Assembly: GCA_001800315.1 (NCBI GenBank)
Contig: MGVE01000018.1
Coordinates: 1-64,000 of the forward strand
Reading direction: 5' to 3'
DNA length: 64,000 nucleotides
DNA from: Elusimicrobia bacterium RIFOXYA2_FULL_47_53
GTDB lineage: Bacteria; Elusimicrobiota; Endomicrobiia; Endomicrobiales; XYA2-FULL-47-53
In this document: piece by piece, positions 7,801-17,000 of the stretch
Position numbering within the stretch: the stretch's first letter is position 1
How the letters are laid out: each line of letters starts with the position of its first letter
Notes under the pieces: model-generated
Told to the model about the DNA's origin: nothing
Database searches by the model: none
What the model saw: the letters and a program-made list of their open reading frames with translations, nothing else
Made by a program: the position numbers and the translations under genes

Positions 7801-9759
7801 ATGAATGTAATAGAGCTCAAAAATATCACTAAAACCTACCATCTCGGGAAAATTGATGTTCCGGTTCTCCACGGGGTCTCGCTTAGCATAGCCGAGGGCG
7901 AATTTGTCGCAATTATGGGGCACTCCGGCAGCGGCAAATCCACGCTGTTAAACATTTTAGGGCTGTTGGATAAACCATCGGGCGGGGAGTACTCACTTGC
8001 CGGAAAAGAAGTTTCAAAACTTACCGATGACGAACTCGCCTCTTTGCGTAATAAGTTTATGGGGTTCGTCTTTCAGCAGTTTAACCTGCTCCCGCGCATG
8101 ACGGCAAAAGAGAATGTAGCTTTGCCCATGATTTATTCCGTTGGGAAAGAAAAATACTTAAACGAAACCGCTCTGCTTGAGAAAGTCGGCCTTGGCGGGC
8201 GCGTAATGCATAAGCCAAACGAGCTTTCCGGAGGCCAGCAGCAGCGCGTGGCCATAGCAAGAGCGCTCATCAATAACCCTCTTTTAATCCTTGCTGACGA
8301 GCCCACGGGGAACCTGGATTCAAAGTCCTCCGAGGAAATAATCTCAATATTAAAAAGCCTGAACGAAGCCGGCATAACTATCGTCATGGTCACCCACGAG
8401 CCTGACTTGACGGCGGCGGCCTCGCGGATTATCCGTGTGCAGGACGGGCTGATTGTATCCGACGAAATACGCGAAAAAAGAAAATCCGCGCACGACAGAA
8501 TCAAAGGTGCGAACGGCAGCATGCACCACAATGTCGCCAATGCCTCAAGGGTAAGAGATTATTTTATGCAGGCGCTGCGTTCGCTTGTTTCAAATAAAAC
8601 CCGTTCGGTGCTTTCCATTCTCGGAGTTTTGATTGGCGTTGCCAGCCTTATTGCCATGCTGGCGCTGGGGCGCGGCGCTCAGGAACAGGTTAAGAAAAAT
8701 ATTTCATCGCTCGGTTCCAATTTGCTCATGGTCAGGGCTTCTTCGCCATTCAGGGGCGGCGTTTCGCTTGAGACCGGATCCGCGACGCGTTTCACTATTC
8801 AGGACTCCAAAGAAGTCATGGAGAGGGTTCCCGGGGTTGATAAGGTCGTGGCTTATGTCTCTGGGCGGGGCCAGGTTACTTTCAGCGGCAGGAACTGGAA
8901 CACCCAGGTTCAGGGGACAACGGCTGATTACCCGGCGGTGCGTAATTCTGTTCCGCAGAAAGGCAGGTTTTTTACCCGGGAGGAAACAATAACCCGGGCG
9001 CGGGTCGCGGTTCTCGGAAAAACCGTGGTTGACAATCTGTTCGCGGATCAGGATCCCATAGGGCAATACATTAAAATTAAAAGAGTGGATTTTCAGGTCA
9101 TAGGGGTTCTGCCGGAAAAGGGAGCGCGCGGCTTCCAGAATGACGACGATAAAATTATTATCCCTCTGAATACCGCTATGTACCGCCTGCTGGGAAAAGA
9201 ATACATTGACAGTATGGATGTGCAGGTTTCGCAGAGCGATAAGATGGACGATGTTTCCGATGCCATAAAAAAACTTATCACGCGGACGCACCGTTTGCCT
9301 GCTTCGCGGACAGACCTGATAGATATTCGCAATATGGCCGATATTCAGGAAACCATTTCTTCAACCATGAAAGCCTTTTCGTATCTCTTAGGTTCAATAG
9401 CGTTTATCAGCCTGCTTGTAGGCGGCATAGGAATTATGAACATTATGCTGGTTTCGGTTTCCGAACGCACCAGAGAGATTGGGCTCAGGAAAGCCATCGG
9501 CGCCAACGACAAAGACATTCTGTTCCAGTTTGTCATAGAATCCGTAGTGGTCTGCGCCATAGGCGGCATTATGGGAATAGCCGTCGGTTCGCTTATTTCG
9601 GTGGGCTTCGCGAAATTCGCGGGCTGGTCAACGGTGATAGCGTTCTATTCTGTGGCCATGGCGTTCACTTTCTCAGTGCTGATAGGCCTTGTTTTCGGGA
9701 TATGGCCCGCGAGGAAGGCCTCGCAGTTAAACCCTATTGACGCGCTTCGTTACGAATAA
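7801..9759 (+). CDS. macB: MacB-type ABC exporter, ATPase fused to permease
   Basis: A 652-residue protein. The ATPase domain has Walker A GHSGSGKST (near residue 39), Q-loop VFQQFNLLP, signature LSGGQQQR, Walker B LILADEPTGNLDS and H-loop VTHEPD. A linker leads to an FtsX-type permease with one N-terminal helix, a large periplasmic domain (about 280-520) and three C-terminal helices ending with ERTREIGLRKAIGA. Length equals typical MacB. It is separated from the adaptor gene by 325 bp of repeat DNA, but the order tolC-macA-macB supports one system. Confidence 0.9.
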   Translation: MNVIELKNITKTYHLGKIDVPVLHGVSLSIAEGEFVAIMGHSGSGKSTLLNILGLLDKPSGGEYSLAGKEVSKLTDDELASLRNKFMGFVFQQFNLLPRMTAKENVALPMIYSVGKEKYLNETALLEKVGLGGRVMHKPNELSGGQQQRVAIARALINNPLLILADEPTGNLDSKSSEEIISILKSLNEAGITIVMVTHEPDLTAAASRIIRVQDGLIVSDEIREKRKSAHDRIKGANGSMHHNVANASRVRDYFMQALRSLVSNKTRSVLSILGVLIGVASLIAMLALGRGAQEQVKKNISSLGSNLLMVRASSPFRGGVSLETGSATRFTIQDSKEVMERVPGVDKVVAYVSGRGQVTFSGRNWNTQVQGTTADYPAVRNSVPQKGRFFTREETITRARVAVLGKTVVDNLFADQDPIGQYIKIKRVDFQVIGVLPEKGARGFQNDDDKIIIPLNTAMYRLLGKEYIDSMDVQVSQSDKMDDVSDAIKKLITRTHRLPASRTDLIDIRNMADIQETISSTMKAFSYLLGSIAFISLLVGGIGIMNIMLVSVSERTREIGLRKAIGANDKDILFQFVIESVVVCAIGGIMGIAVGSLISVGFAKFAGWSTVIAFYSVAMAFTFSVLIGLVFGIWPARKASQLNPIDALRYE

Positions 9760-9971
9760 AATGAGTCAGCAATACAACCCGAAACGGCGAAGTTGGTGTC
9801 GTTGCGAGCCCGCCTCATCGGCGGGCGTGGCAATCTCGCCGTTGTTGTTACTCCGTCATCCCAGAAGTGTTCAGTCTGGGATCCAGAAAAGAGCCGTCTT
9901 CCTGAGCGAAGCGATCTCTATTGTTGGGAAGGGGTATGACGACTCAAAAGAGTCCGCCGTTCACTTGTAAC
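9760..9971. repeat. Dispersed REP-like sequence between macB and the M23 gene
   Basis: This non-coding stretch contains a 32-bp palindromic unit at 9855-9886 (GTCATCCCAGAA to TCTGGGATCCAG). A copy with one difference lies at 11436-11467. A GTTGCGAGC...GGCAATCTCGC unit resembles the repeats at 7538 and 11322. No gene is supported. Confidence 0.6.
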
Positions 9972-10140
9972 TTGAGTCAGTTGAAAAACCTCTTTCGGGC
10001 TGCAATTTCGGTCTTTGGCCTGCGGCTTCGTTGGCCTCAGCTTACAGATACTCCGTGGAGCATATGCGCGCTTCGGCCGCCTTGCCTCGGCACAAAGCCC
10101 AAAATTTCGCTCCTGAAACAGGCTTTTTCAATTGACTCAA
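9972..10140. mobile_element. MITE-like element with terminal inverted repeats (169 bp)
   Basis: The left end reads TTGAGTCAGTTGAAAAA and the right end is its inverse with one change (TTTTTCAATTGACTCAA). The interior has further partial symmetry, with GCAATTTCG near one end and AAATTTCGC near the other. No transposase is encoded. Related ends bound elements at 34990-35184 and 39974-40152. The rest of the gap to 10259 holds a TTGTAGCTGCCGAGCTTGC unit. Confidence 0.6.
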
Positions 10141-10259
10141 CTTAGAACTTAATACTTATAACTTAAATTGTTCTGTCGGGGAACCAGTCTTCATACGGAT
10201 TTGTAGCTGCCGAGCTTGCTCGGCTGTTCCTGCCTTTGACTTTGTAATTTTTGTTTTAA

Positions 10260-10288
10260 TTGACTCAAGAAGCCACTTAGGGTATAAT
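10260..10288 (+). promoter_or_regulatory. Sigma-70 promoter with likely leaderless start
   Basis: TTGACT (10260-10265) and a perfect TATAAT (10283-10288) are separated by 17 bases. The ATG of the peptidase gene at 10295 lies where transcription would start, and no ribosome site is present. The -35 lies in ATTGACTCAA, the motif that ends the MITE-like elements. Confidence 0.7.
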
Positions 10289-10294
10289 ATAAAC

Positions 10295-11278
10295 ATGAGC
10301 GAAATTCAGGAAGAAGCGGTATTAGAACAGGACCAGATAATCGTTGAGTCCGGCCGGCCGAAGATGCTTGGCTATGTCTTCGGTTTTTTTGCCGTCACCC
10401 TGCTTGGCTATTTTCTGGTCAACAGGTATTATATGCCGGCGCCCGCGGTCAATACCGCACCGGCTGTGCGGTTTGCGCCGTCGGAGCTATTGAACGACCT
10501 CAACAAACGCCTTGCCTACCTCCAGAACAGGACTACCGGCGTGAGCTTTTATATTCATACCATACGCAAAAAAGAAAATCTCTGGAAGCTCGCCTCAAAA
10601 AGGCATTACTCCGTTCATGCCATTATCGGCTGCAATCCCCAGTTTGAGACCTACGATGTCAGCATCGGACAGAAAATTATAATCCCGTCGCGCGCCGGAA
10701 CTCTTCATCCCGTTCAGAAAAACGATTCGTGGCAGAAAATAGCGTCCCGTTATAAAACAACCCTGCCGGAACTGGTAAAATACAATAACACGGCCTTAGA
10801 TATAGGCTACGGCGATCTGGTTTTTGTCCCTGACCGCCGCCCCGACATGGCTCTTATGAACGACAAACTGCGCGAAAAATACGAACTGCGAGCTCTTTTT
10901 GTTTCGCCGCTCGGAGGCAGGCTTTCAAGCACCTTCGGCAGGCGAAAACATCCCGTCACCGGCCAGTATAAACTGCACGGCGGCATAGATATCGCCGTCA
11001 AAACCGGTACCTGGGTCGGCGCGGCCGCGGACGGAGTCGTCACTCTTGCCTCTGATGGTGTAGGCCATTACGGCAAAGCGGTGTTTGTTGACCATCAGGA
11101 CGGCTATGTCACCCACTACGGACACCTTTCTAAAATTCTGGTGCGCCCGGGCCAGAAAGTTAAGGCAAGGCAGCTTATTGCAAGAAGCGGTTCCACCGGC
11201 CGTTCCACGGGCCCGCACCTTCATTTCACCATAAAGAAAAACGATGTCTCCAAAGACCCCCTGAAATTCATCTGGTAA
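10295..11278 (+). CDS. Membrane-anchored LysM and M23-family murein peptidase
   Basis: A 327-residue protein. After a short cytoplasmic start there is a membrane helix (MLGYVFGFFAVTLLGYFL). Two LysM-like modules follow (HTIRKKENLWKLASKRHYS and HPVQKNDSWQKIASRYKTT), then a LytM/M23 domain with KLHGGIDIA, DHQDGYVTHYGHLS and GPHLHF, the zinc-binding H/D/HxH set. All metal ligands are present, so it may be an active endopeptidase or an EnvC/NlpD-type activator in cell separation. The start codon sits almost at the predicted transcription start. Confidence 0.88.
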   Translation: MSEIQEEAVLEQDQIIVESGRPKMLGYVFGFFAVTLLGYFLVNRYYMPAPAVNTAPAVRFAPSELLNDLNKRLAYLQNRTTGVSFYIHTIRKKENLWKLASKRHYSVHAIIGCNPQFETYDVSIGQKIIIPSRAGTLHPVQKNDSWQKIASRYKTTLPELVKYNNTALDIGYGDLVFVPDRRPDMALMNDKLREKYELRALFVSPLGGRLSSTFGRRKHPVTGQYKLHGGIDIAVKTGTWVGAAADGVVTLASDGVGHYGKAVFVDHQDGYVTHYGHLSKILVRPGQKVKARQLIARSGSTGRSTGPHLHFTIKKNDVSKDPLKFIW

Positions 11279-11600
11279 ACCGATTTCACCCTGACTAAAT
11301 TCTTCCATAAACAAACCCAAAACCGCGAAGTTGGTGTCATTGCCTGCCCGCCAAAGGTTCAGTGGAGGGCGATCTCCCGCAGGGAGAGAAGAATCTCGCG
11401 GTTCATTGGTTTTGTAGCTGCGCGGCTTGCGCGTCGTCATCCCAGAAATGTTCAGTCTGGGATCCAGCCTTTGCGTAGGCTTGTAGATTTGTTCTTGCTT
11501 CCCTGTCCCGTTATGAACATATAAATCCTATCTTGACGAAACCATTCTAAAGAGTTAACATCTTTTTTAACAACACTTCGGGGGCTGCAAATAATGTTCA
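11279..11600. repeat. Intergenic dispersed repeats
   Basis: No gene is seen. A unit with CCGCGAAGTTGGTGTCATTGC and GAATCTCGCGG can fold back on itself, and related sequence occurs at 9780 and 52690. The 32-bp palindromic unit lies at 11436-11467. From 11490 the sequence becomes AT-rich and a weak promoter (TTGACG 11533-11538, N17, TAACAT) can be drawn. Confidence 0.5.
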
Positions 11601-11625
11601 ACTCATCAACTCGCTGATATTTTTA

Positions 11626-11655
11626 CCATGCCGCGTCCCCGCGGGATGGGTTTTT
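11626..11655 (+). terminator. Intrinsic terminator
   Basis: CCATGCCGCG pairs with CGCGGGATGG around a TCCC loop (one G-G mismatch), followed by GTTTTTCTG. It lies about 65 bases after the weak promoter near 11533-11561, so a short RNA of roughly 90 nt could be made here; this is only a possibility. Confidence 0.55.
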
Positions 11656-11752
11656 CTGTTTGAGTGATAAAACATGATTGTCAGGAAGGAAAATGAAAAA
11701 CAATGAATAAATACTACGCGCATAGTGTTTCAGGCAAAACGCCGGAGGGAAT

Positions 11753-12196
11753 ATGAGAAAGGTCAAGATCTCTGTTGATGAGCTGTCAACAGCTTTTGAT
11801 ATGGTGTCAGCGGAAACAGTCTGTTTTTTAGATGTGGAAAGTGCTGAGATTGAGACAGTGAATGAATATACAATGAGCCGGGAAGAAATAGACAAGATTT
11901 ATAAGGCAATAGACGAAAACCCCGACAGATTCATACAAATACCTGAAAATGACCCGCACGAAAGGTACGAGGAAATGACGGAATTCGCGGACGGAGTAAC
12001 GGATTTCAAGCTTAGGGATAAACTCTATGCAGCGCTGGAATCCAAAGGGCCTTTCAGGAAATTTAAGGATGTATTACTGAACTATCCGGACGAACGCAAG
12101 GAATGGTTTGCCTGCGTTGACGAAAAAATACAGCAAAGAGTCCTGTATTGGCTAAAAGAAAATGAAATTGAATTAACTGATAAAGGACAAATATGA
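11753..12196 (+). CDS. UPF0158 family protein
   Basis: This 147-residue acidic protein matches the UPF0158 pattern: an early VCFLDVESAEI strand, then DRFIQIPENDPHERYEEM, LRDKLYAALESKGPFRKFKDVL, and a C-terminal RVLYWLKENEIEL. The family is widespread in accessory regions and its function is unknown. The start at 11753 follows GGAGGG with good spacing. It is the first gene of the accessory island that contains the CRISPR locus. The 210 bases after it (12197-12406) hold nothing I recognise apart from a TTGACTCAA motif near 12374. Confidence 0.8.
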   Translation: MRKVKISVDELSTAFDMVSAETVCFLDVESAEIETVNEYTMSREEIDKIYKAIDENPDRFIQIPENDPHERYEEMTEFADGVTDFKLRDKLYAALESKGPFRKFKDVLLNYPDERKEWFACVDEKIQQRVLYWLKENEIELTDKGQI

Positions 12197-12406
12197 TTGT
12201 ACTTGATTGCATGTTCCAAAAAAGGTTTGAAAATCGGCCGAGTTAATACTAAAGAAACCGTATGCCTGTCTATGAGTGGGTGCGGAAGTTTCACAGTTTT
12301 GCATGAGATACGAAGTAGCTTTCCATTCGCGGCAGTGTTGCGCGGCACAATTACAAACAAGTAAAAACATGATTCTCCAGTTGACTCAAAATAATGGAGG
12401 GAAATA

Positions 12407-12766
12407 ATGCAAAGTAATTGTTTTGCTGTAATTTTCTGGTTAGTTGCGAGCGTCTCAAGCATTTTCTGGGCGGTATATGGTTGGTATTATGAGAAACATT
12501 TAAACCAGAAAAAAACCGACAGGGTATATCCCGAATGTCTGTTTTGTTTGGGCGCGGCTATTTCGGAATTCCTTGGTTCAATGGGCGGCTGGCTTGTTTT
12601 ATGGATATTCTCAAAAAGATATATGGCAGGCGCGTTCGGGAATGTTGATATAGCTCTAATAGTATTGGCGATTATTGGGATATCCGGATATTCTTACAGG
12701 TTGATTGAAGTTTTCAGCAATCTTACAAAAAAGGTGAAGGATAAATACACCACTACGGACTTATAG
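12407..12766 (+). CDS. Small membrane protein of unknown function
   Basis: A 119-residue protein with about three predicted membrane segments: FAVIFWLVASVSSIFWAVYG, FLGSMGGWLVLWIFS and IALIVLAIIGISGYSYRL. A charged C-terminus follows. A strong GGAGGG ribosome site precedes the start. No family was recognised. It stands between a UPF0158 gene and an ORF6N-like gene, and all three are typical of accessory DNA. Confidence 0.6.
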   Translation: MQSNCFAVIFWLVASVSSIFWAVYGWYYEKHLNQKKTDRVYPECLFCLGAAISEFLGSMGGWLVLWIFSKRYMAGAFGNVDIALIVLAIIGISGYSYRLIEVFSNLTKKVKDKYTTTDL

Positions 12767-12793
12767 CCGCAGCGGTTGATTAGGTGGTGGTTT

Positions 12794-13261
12794 GTGAAAA
12801 ACATTTCTATGTCGTTTTTCGGGAAAACACTGCGCATGTACTGGCTGCGCGGGGAGTATTGCGCGCTGGATAGAGATATCGCGGTTATGTTTGAGGTTGA
12901 CAAAAAAGCGCTTGTCGCGTTGCTAAAGAGAAAGAAATACTCCGATACAAACTGTTTCACTCTGAATATTAACGAGTATAACCGCGTCATGCAAGCCACA
13001 TTAAAGCGTTTAAAGAAGACAGACACCGTTTATGCTCTTAATGAACTGGGTATTATCAGGTTGTCGTTTGATATCAGAAAGAGCAAGACGGCCGCCGAAG
13101 TGTCCGTTAAAGTTATCAGGGCAACGGCTGAAGTGATCAATCTGATGGCATATGTCAAAAAAGCAGATGATTTCAATGTCCCTCTTGGCCCGCAATATGA
13201 TAAGGTCCGTAAAGAAATAGAAAGGGCGCCCGATATCGTAAAACAGCTGTTTGGGCTATAA
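12794..13261 (+). CDS. ORF6N/KilA-N-like DNA-binding domain protein
   Basis: A 155-residue protein. The segment YWLRGEYCALDRDIAVMFEV followed by KALVALLKRKKY and NCFTLNINEY resembles the ORF6N domain (a start such as ...VILDSDLAELYGV), found in phage antirepressors and RhuM-like proteins. The C-terminal half is helical and unassigned. The GTG at 12794 was preferred because AGGTGG lies about five bases upstream. The family is common in phage and mobile DNA, which fits the accessory island. The assignment rests on pattern similarity only. Confidence 0.5.
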   Translation: MKNISMSFFGKTLRMYWLRGEYCALDRDIAVMFEVDKKALVALLKRKKYSDTNCFTLNINEYNRVMQATLKRLKKTDTVYALNELGIIRLSFDIRKSKTAAEVSVKVIRATAEVINLMAYVKKADDFNVPLGPQYDKVRKEIERAPDIVKQLFGL

Positions 13262-13295
13262 GCCGGCCGAAGAAAGCAAACATAAGTGGATGATT

Positions 13296-13318
13296 ATTTC
13301 AAATCTCAGATTTGAAAT
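13296..13318. repeat. Perfect palindrome, 11-bp arms
   Basis: ATTTCAAATCT, a single C, then AGATTTGAAAT. Nearly the same sequence, with a short insertion at the centre, recurs inside the next gene at about 13618-13645. See the findings. Confidence 0.7.
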
Positions 13319-13338
13319 ATACAACGATGGGGGGGATT

Positions 13339-13845
13339 ATGAAATATGAGAAGTTTGAAGATGTTCCGGTCTGGAAAGATGGCGTGAACCTTACGGTAGA
13401 GGTATTTAAATTAACCGAAGATAAGAGATTTCGTTTTAAAGGGGACATAGCCAACCAGATACAGAGGGCGGCGTTATCAGTCCCAAATAATATAGCCGAG
13501 GGTTTTGAGCGCGGGACAACACAGGAATTGATAACATTTTTGTACTATGCCCGCGGATCGGCCGGTGAAGTTCGTTCTATCCTGTCCGTTGTTGAGCGGA
13601 TGCCGGTGTTTGATGATCTCAAATCTCAGATTTCGGATTTGAAATTAAAGGCGGAGTCGGTTTCCCGCCAAATTAGAGGATGGACAAATTCTCTCCAGAA
13701 CACGGGGATAGAAGGTCAGAGATATCTGAATGAAAAATCCAAAAAAATATATGAACGGGAGAAAGACAAAGAAGATTTCCTGAAAACATTAAGGCAATAT
13801 GCAAATTCTAAAAATGTAAGAAAAAACAGCATGGAAACCCCATGA
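13339..13845 (+). CDS. Four-helix-bundle protein (S23/TIGR02436 family)
   Basis: A 168-residue protein with the family hallmarks: a start [19 protein letters not shown], the motif [18 protein letters not shown], and [18 protein letters not shown]. The family was first seen as proteins encoded in 23S rRNA intervening sequences and is common in uncultured bacteria; its role is unknown. The C-terminal part is longer than the usual 120 residues and includes [12 protein letters not shown], encoded by a palindromic DNA segment that also occurs just upstream of the gene. The stop overlaps the ATG of the cas1 fragment that follows. Confidence 0.8.
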   Translation: MKYEKFEDVPVWKDGVNLTVEVFKLTEDKRFRFKGDIANQIQRAALSVPNNIAEGFERGTTQELITFLYYARGSAGEVRSILSVVERMPVFDDLKSQISDLKLKAESVSRQIRGWTNSLQNTGIEGQRYLNEKSKKIYEREKDKEDFLKTLRQYANSKNVRKNSMETP

Positions 13846-14042
13846 AAAAATATCTGAATACGCTTTTCATTACAACTCAGGGCGCCTATCTCAAAAAGGA
13901 AGGCGAGACTATTGTTGTAAGCGTTGACAAAGAATAAAAGCTATGGGTTCCTGTTCATACGGTGGGTGTATTCGGGAATGATTTAGGGAAGGTTTCTAAA
14001 CTCGCACTGGGTAAGAGTAATGAATATGGAGATGAAAAATGA
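13842..14042 (+). pseudogene. cas1: Remnant of a type I-like cas1 (N-terminus only, with internal stop)
   Basis: Reading from the ATG at 13842 gives [17 protein letters not shown] followed by [14 protein letters not shown]. This is the start of Cas1 from type I systems (I-C/Dvulg-like, where NTLYVTTPGAYL is typical). A TAA at 13935-13937 interrupts it. The same frame goes on as KLWVPVHTVGVFGND, which matches the next Cas1 segment (VPLH...FGD). Similarity then fades, and the frame ends at 14042 across the cas12b start. Only about 50 of some 340 residues survive. This is not the Cas1 of the type V-B module, which is complete and fused to Cas4. Confidence 0.75.
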
Positions 14043-17000
14043 ATCGTATTTATCAGGGCAGGGTGACGAAGGTTGAGGTGCCGGACGGTAAAGATGAAAA
14101 GGGCAACATAAAATGGAAAAAACTTGAGAACTGGTCAGATATCCTTTGGCAGCATCACATGCTTTTCCAGGATGCGGTGAATTATTACACGCTGGCACTT
14201 GCTGCTATATCAGGATCTGCAGTAGGTAGCGATGAAAAATCAATTATACTTCGCGAATGGGCTGTGCAGGTACAAAACATATGGGAAAAAGCAAAAAAGA
14301 AAGCAACGGTGTTTGAAGGGCCACAAAAAAGATTAACTTCAATACTTGGACTGGAGCAAAATGCATCGTTTGATATAGCTGCAAAGCATATATTGCGTAC
14401 GAGTGAAGCAAAACCGGAACAACGAGCATCTGCGCTTATTCGTCTATTGGAAGAGATAGATAAGAAAAACCATAATGTGGTCTGCGGTGAAAGGCTTCCT
14501 TTTTTCTGTCCGCGAAACATCCAAAGCAAGAGATCACCCACCAGCAAGGCAGTATCGTCAGTTCAAGAGCAAAAAAGGCAAGAAGAGGTAAGAAGATTTC
14601 ATAATATGCAGCCTGAAGAAGTAGTAAAAAATGCAGTTACACTTGATATTAGTTTGTTTAAATCTTCTCCCAAAATAGTTTTTTTAGAAGACCCAAAGAA
14701 GGCGCGGGCGGAATTACTTAAACAATTTGATAATGCATGCAAAAAGCATAAAGAGTTAGTTGGGATTAAAAAGGCATTTACGGAATCAATTGATAAGCAC
14801 GGAAGTAGTCTTAAAGTCCCCGCGCCAGGTAGTAAGCCCAGTGGGCTATATCCTTCCGCTATAGTTTTTAAGTATTTTCCTGTAGACATAACCAAAACTG
14901 TATTTTTGAAAGCAACAGAAAAATTGGCCATGGGTAAAGATAGGGAAGTTACAAATGATCCTATAGCCGATGCGCGCGTAAATGATAAGCCGCATTTTGA
15001 TTATTTTACCAACATTGCATTAATTCGCGAAAAAGAAAAAAATCGCGCCGCATGGTTTGAGTTTGATTTAGCAGCTTTTATTGAGGCCATAATGTCGCCT
15101 CATAGGTTTTATCAAGACACGCAAAAGCGTAAAGAGGCGGCAAGGAAGTTAGAAGAAAAGATAAAAGCCATTGAAGGAAAAGGCGGACAATTTAAAGAAT
15201 CGGATAGTGAAGATGATGATGTGGATAGTCTGCCTGGGTTTGAGGGTGATACCCGTATTGATTTGCTGAGAAAACTGGTTACAGATACACTTGGATGGCT
15301 TGGAGAGTCAGAGACACCAGATAACAACGAAGGTAAAAAGACGGAGTATTCAATAAGCGAAAGAACCCTGCGCATATTTCCCGATATACAGAAACAGTGG
15401 TCAGAGCTCGCTGAAAAAGGAGAGACGACAGAAGGAAAATTACTGGAAGTGCTTAAACACGAGCAAACAGAGCATCAGAGTGATTTCGGCAGTGCAACGC
15501 TTTATCAGCACTTGGCCAAGCCGGAGTTTCATCCGATTTGGCTTAAAAGTGGAACCGAAGAATGGCATGCAGAAAACCCGCTTAAGGCATGGCTTAACTA
15601 CAAGGAACTACAATATGAGCTGACTGATAAAAAGCGTCCTATACATTTTACTCCAGCTCATCCGGTATATTCCCCCAGATATTTTGATTTTCCCAAAAAG
15701 TCAGAAACAGAAGAAAAAGAAGTCTCTAAAAATACACATTCACTAACAACGAGCCTTGCATCAGAACATATTAAAAACTCATTACAGTTTACAGCAGGAT
15801 TGATACGCAAAACCAATGTTGGCAAAAAAGCTATAAAAGCGCGATTCTCATACTCTGCACCTCGCCTTCGGCGTGATTGTTTGCGTTCTGAAAACAACGA
15901 GAATCTATACAAGGCTCCATGGTTGCAACCAATGATGCGGGCATTGGGTATTGATGAAGAGAAAGCAGACAGACAAAACTTTGCCAATACCCGTATTACT
16001 CTAATGGCTAAGGGATTGGATGACATACAACTTGGCTTTCCCGTGGAAGCGAATTCGCAAGAATTGCAAAAAGAGGTGTCTAATGGTATTAGCTGGAAAG
16101 GGCAGTTTAATTGGGGTGGAATTGCTTCTCTTTCTGCTTTGCGTTGGCCTCATGAAAAAAAGCCAAAGAATCCGCCAGAACAACCATGGTGGGGCATAGA
16201 CAGCTTTTCATGCCTTGCGGTTGATTTGGGGCAGCGTTATGCCGGAGCATTTGCCAGACTGGATGTGTCAACTATTGAAAAGAAGGGGAAATCACGCTTC
16301 ATCGGTGAGGCATGCGACAAGAAGTGGTATGCGAAGGTGTCGCGTATGGGGCTTTTACGCCTACCCGGTGAAGATGTAAAGGTGTGGCGCGATGCATCAA
16401 AAATAGATAAAGAAAATGGCTTTGCGTTTCGTAAAGAACTTTTTGGCGAAAAAGGCAGATCTGCCACACCTTTGGAAGCAGAAGAAACAGCAGAGCTTAT
16501 TAAGCTATTCGGTGCAAATGAAAAAGATGTAATGCCTGATAACTGGAGTAAAGAACTCTCGTTTCCGGAACAGAACGACAAGCTTTTAATAGTAGCGCGG
16601 CGTGCGCAGGCAGCAGTATCAAGGCTTCATCGTTGGGCGTGGTTTTTTGATGAAGCTAAGCGTTCCGATGACGCTATCAGGGAGATTTTAGAAAGCGATG
16701 ATACGGATTTGAAACAAAAAGTAAATAAGAATGAAATTGAGAAAGTTAAGGAAACTATAATAAGCCTATTGAAAGTAAAACAGGAGCTATTGCCTACTTT
16801 GTTAACCAGGCTTGCAAACCGAGTGTTGCCTCTTCGTGGTAGAAGCTGGGAGTGGAAAAAACATCACCAAAAAAACGATGGTTTTATTCTGGATCAGACA
16901 GGCAAAGCTATGCCCAATGTATTAATTCGTGGCCAACGCGGGCTTTCTATGGATAGAATTGAGCAAATAACGGAATTGCGCAAGCGTTTTCAAGCGCTTA

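Noticed and set aside
7595..7832. Two overlapping short plus-strand frames before macB
   Set aside because: They fall wholly in dispersed repeat sequence and lack ribosome sites and family features.
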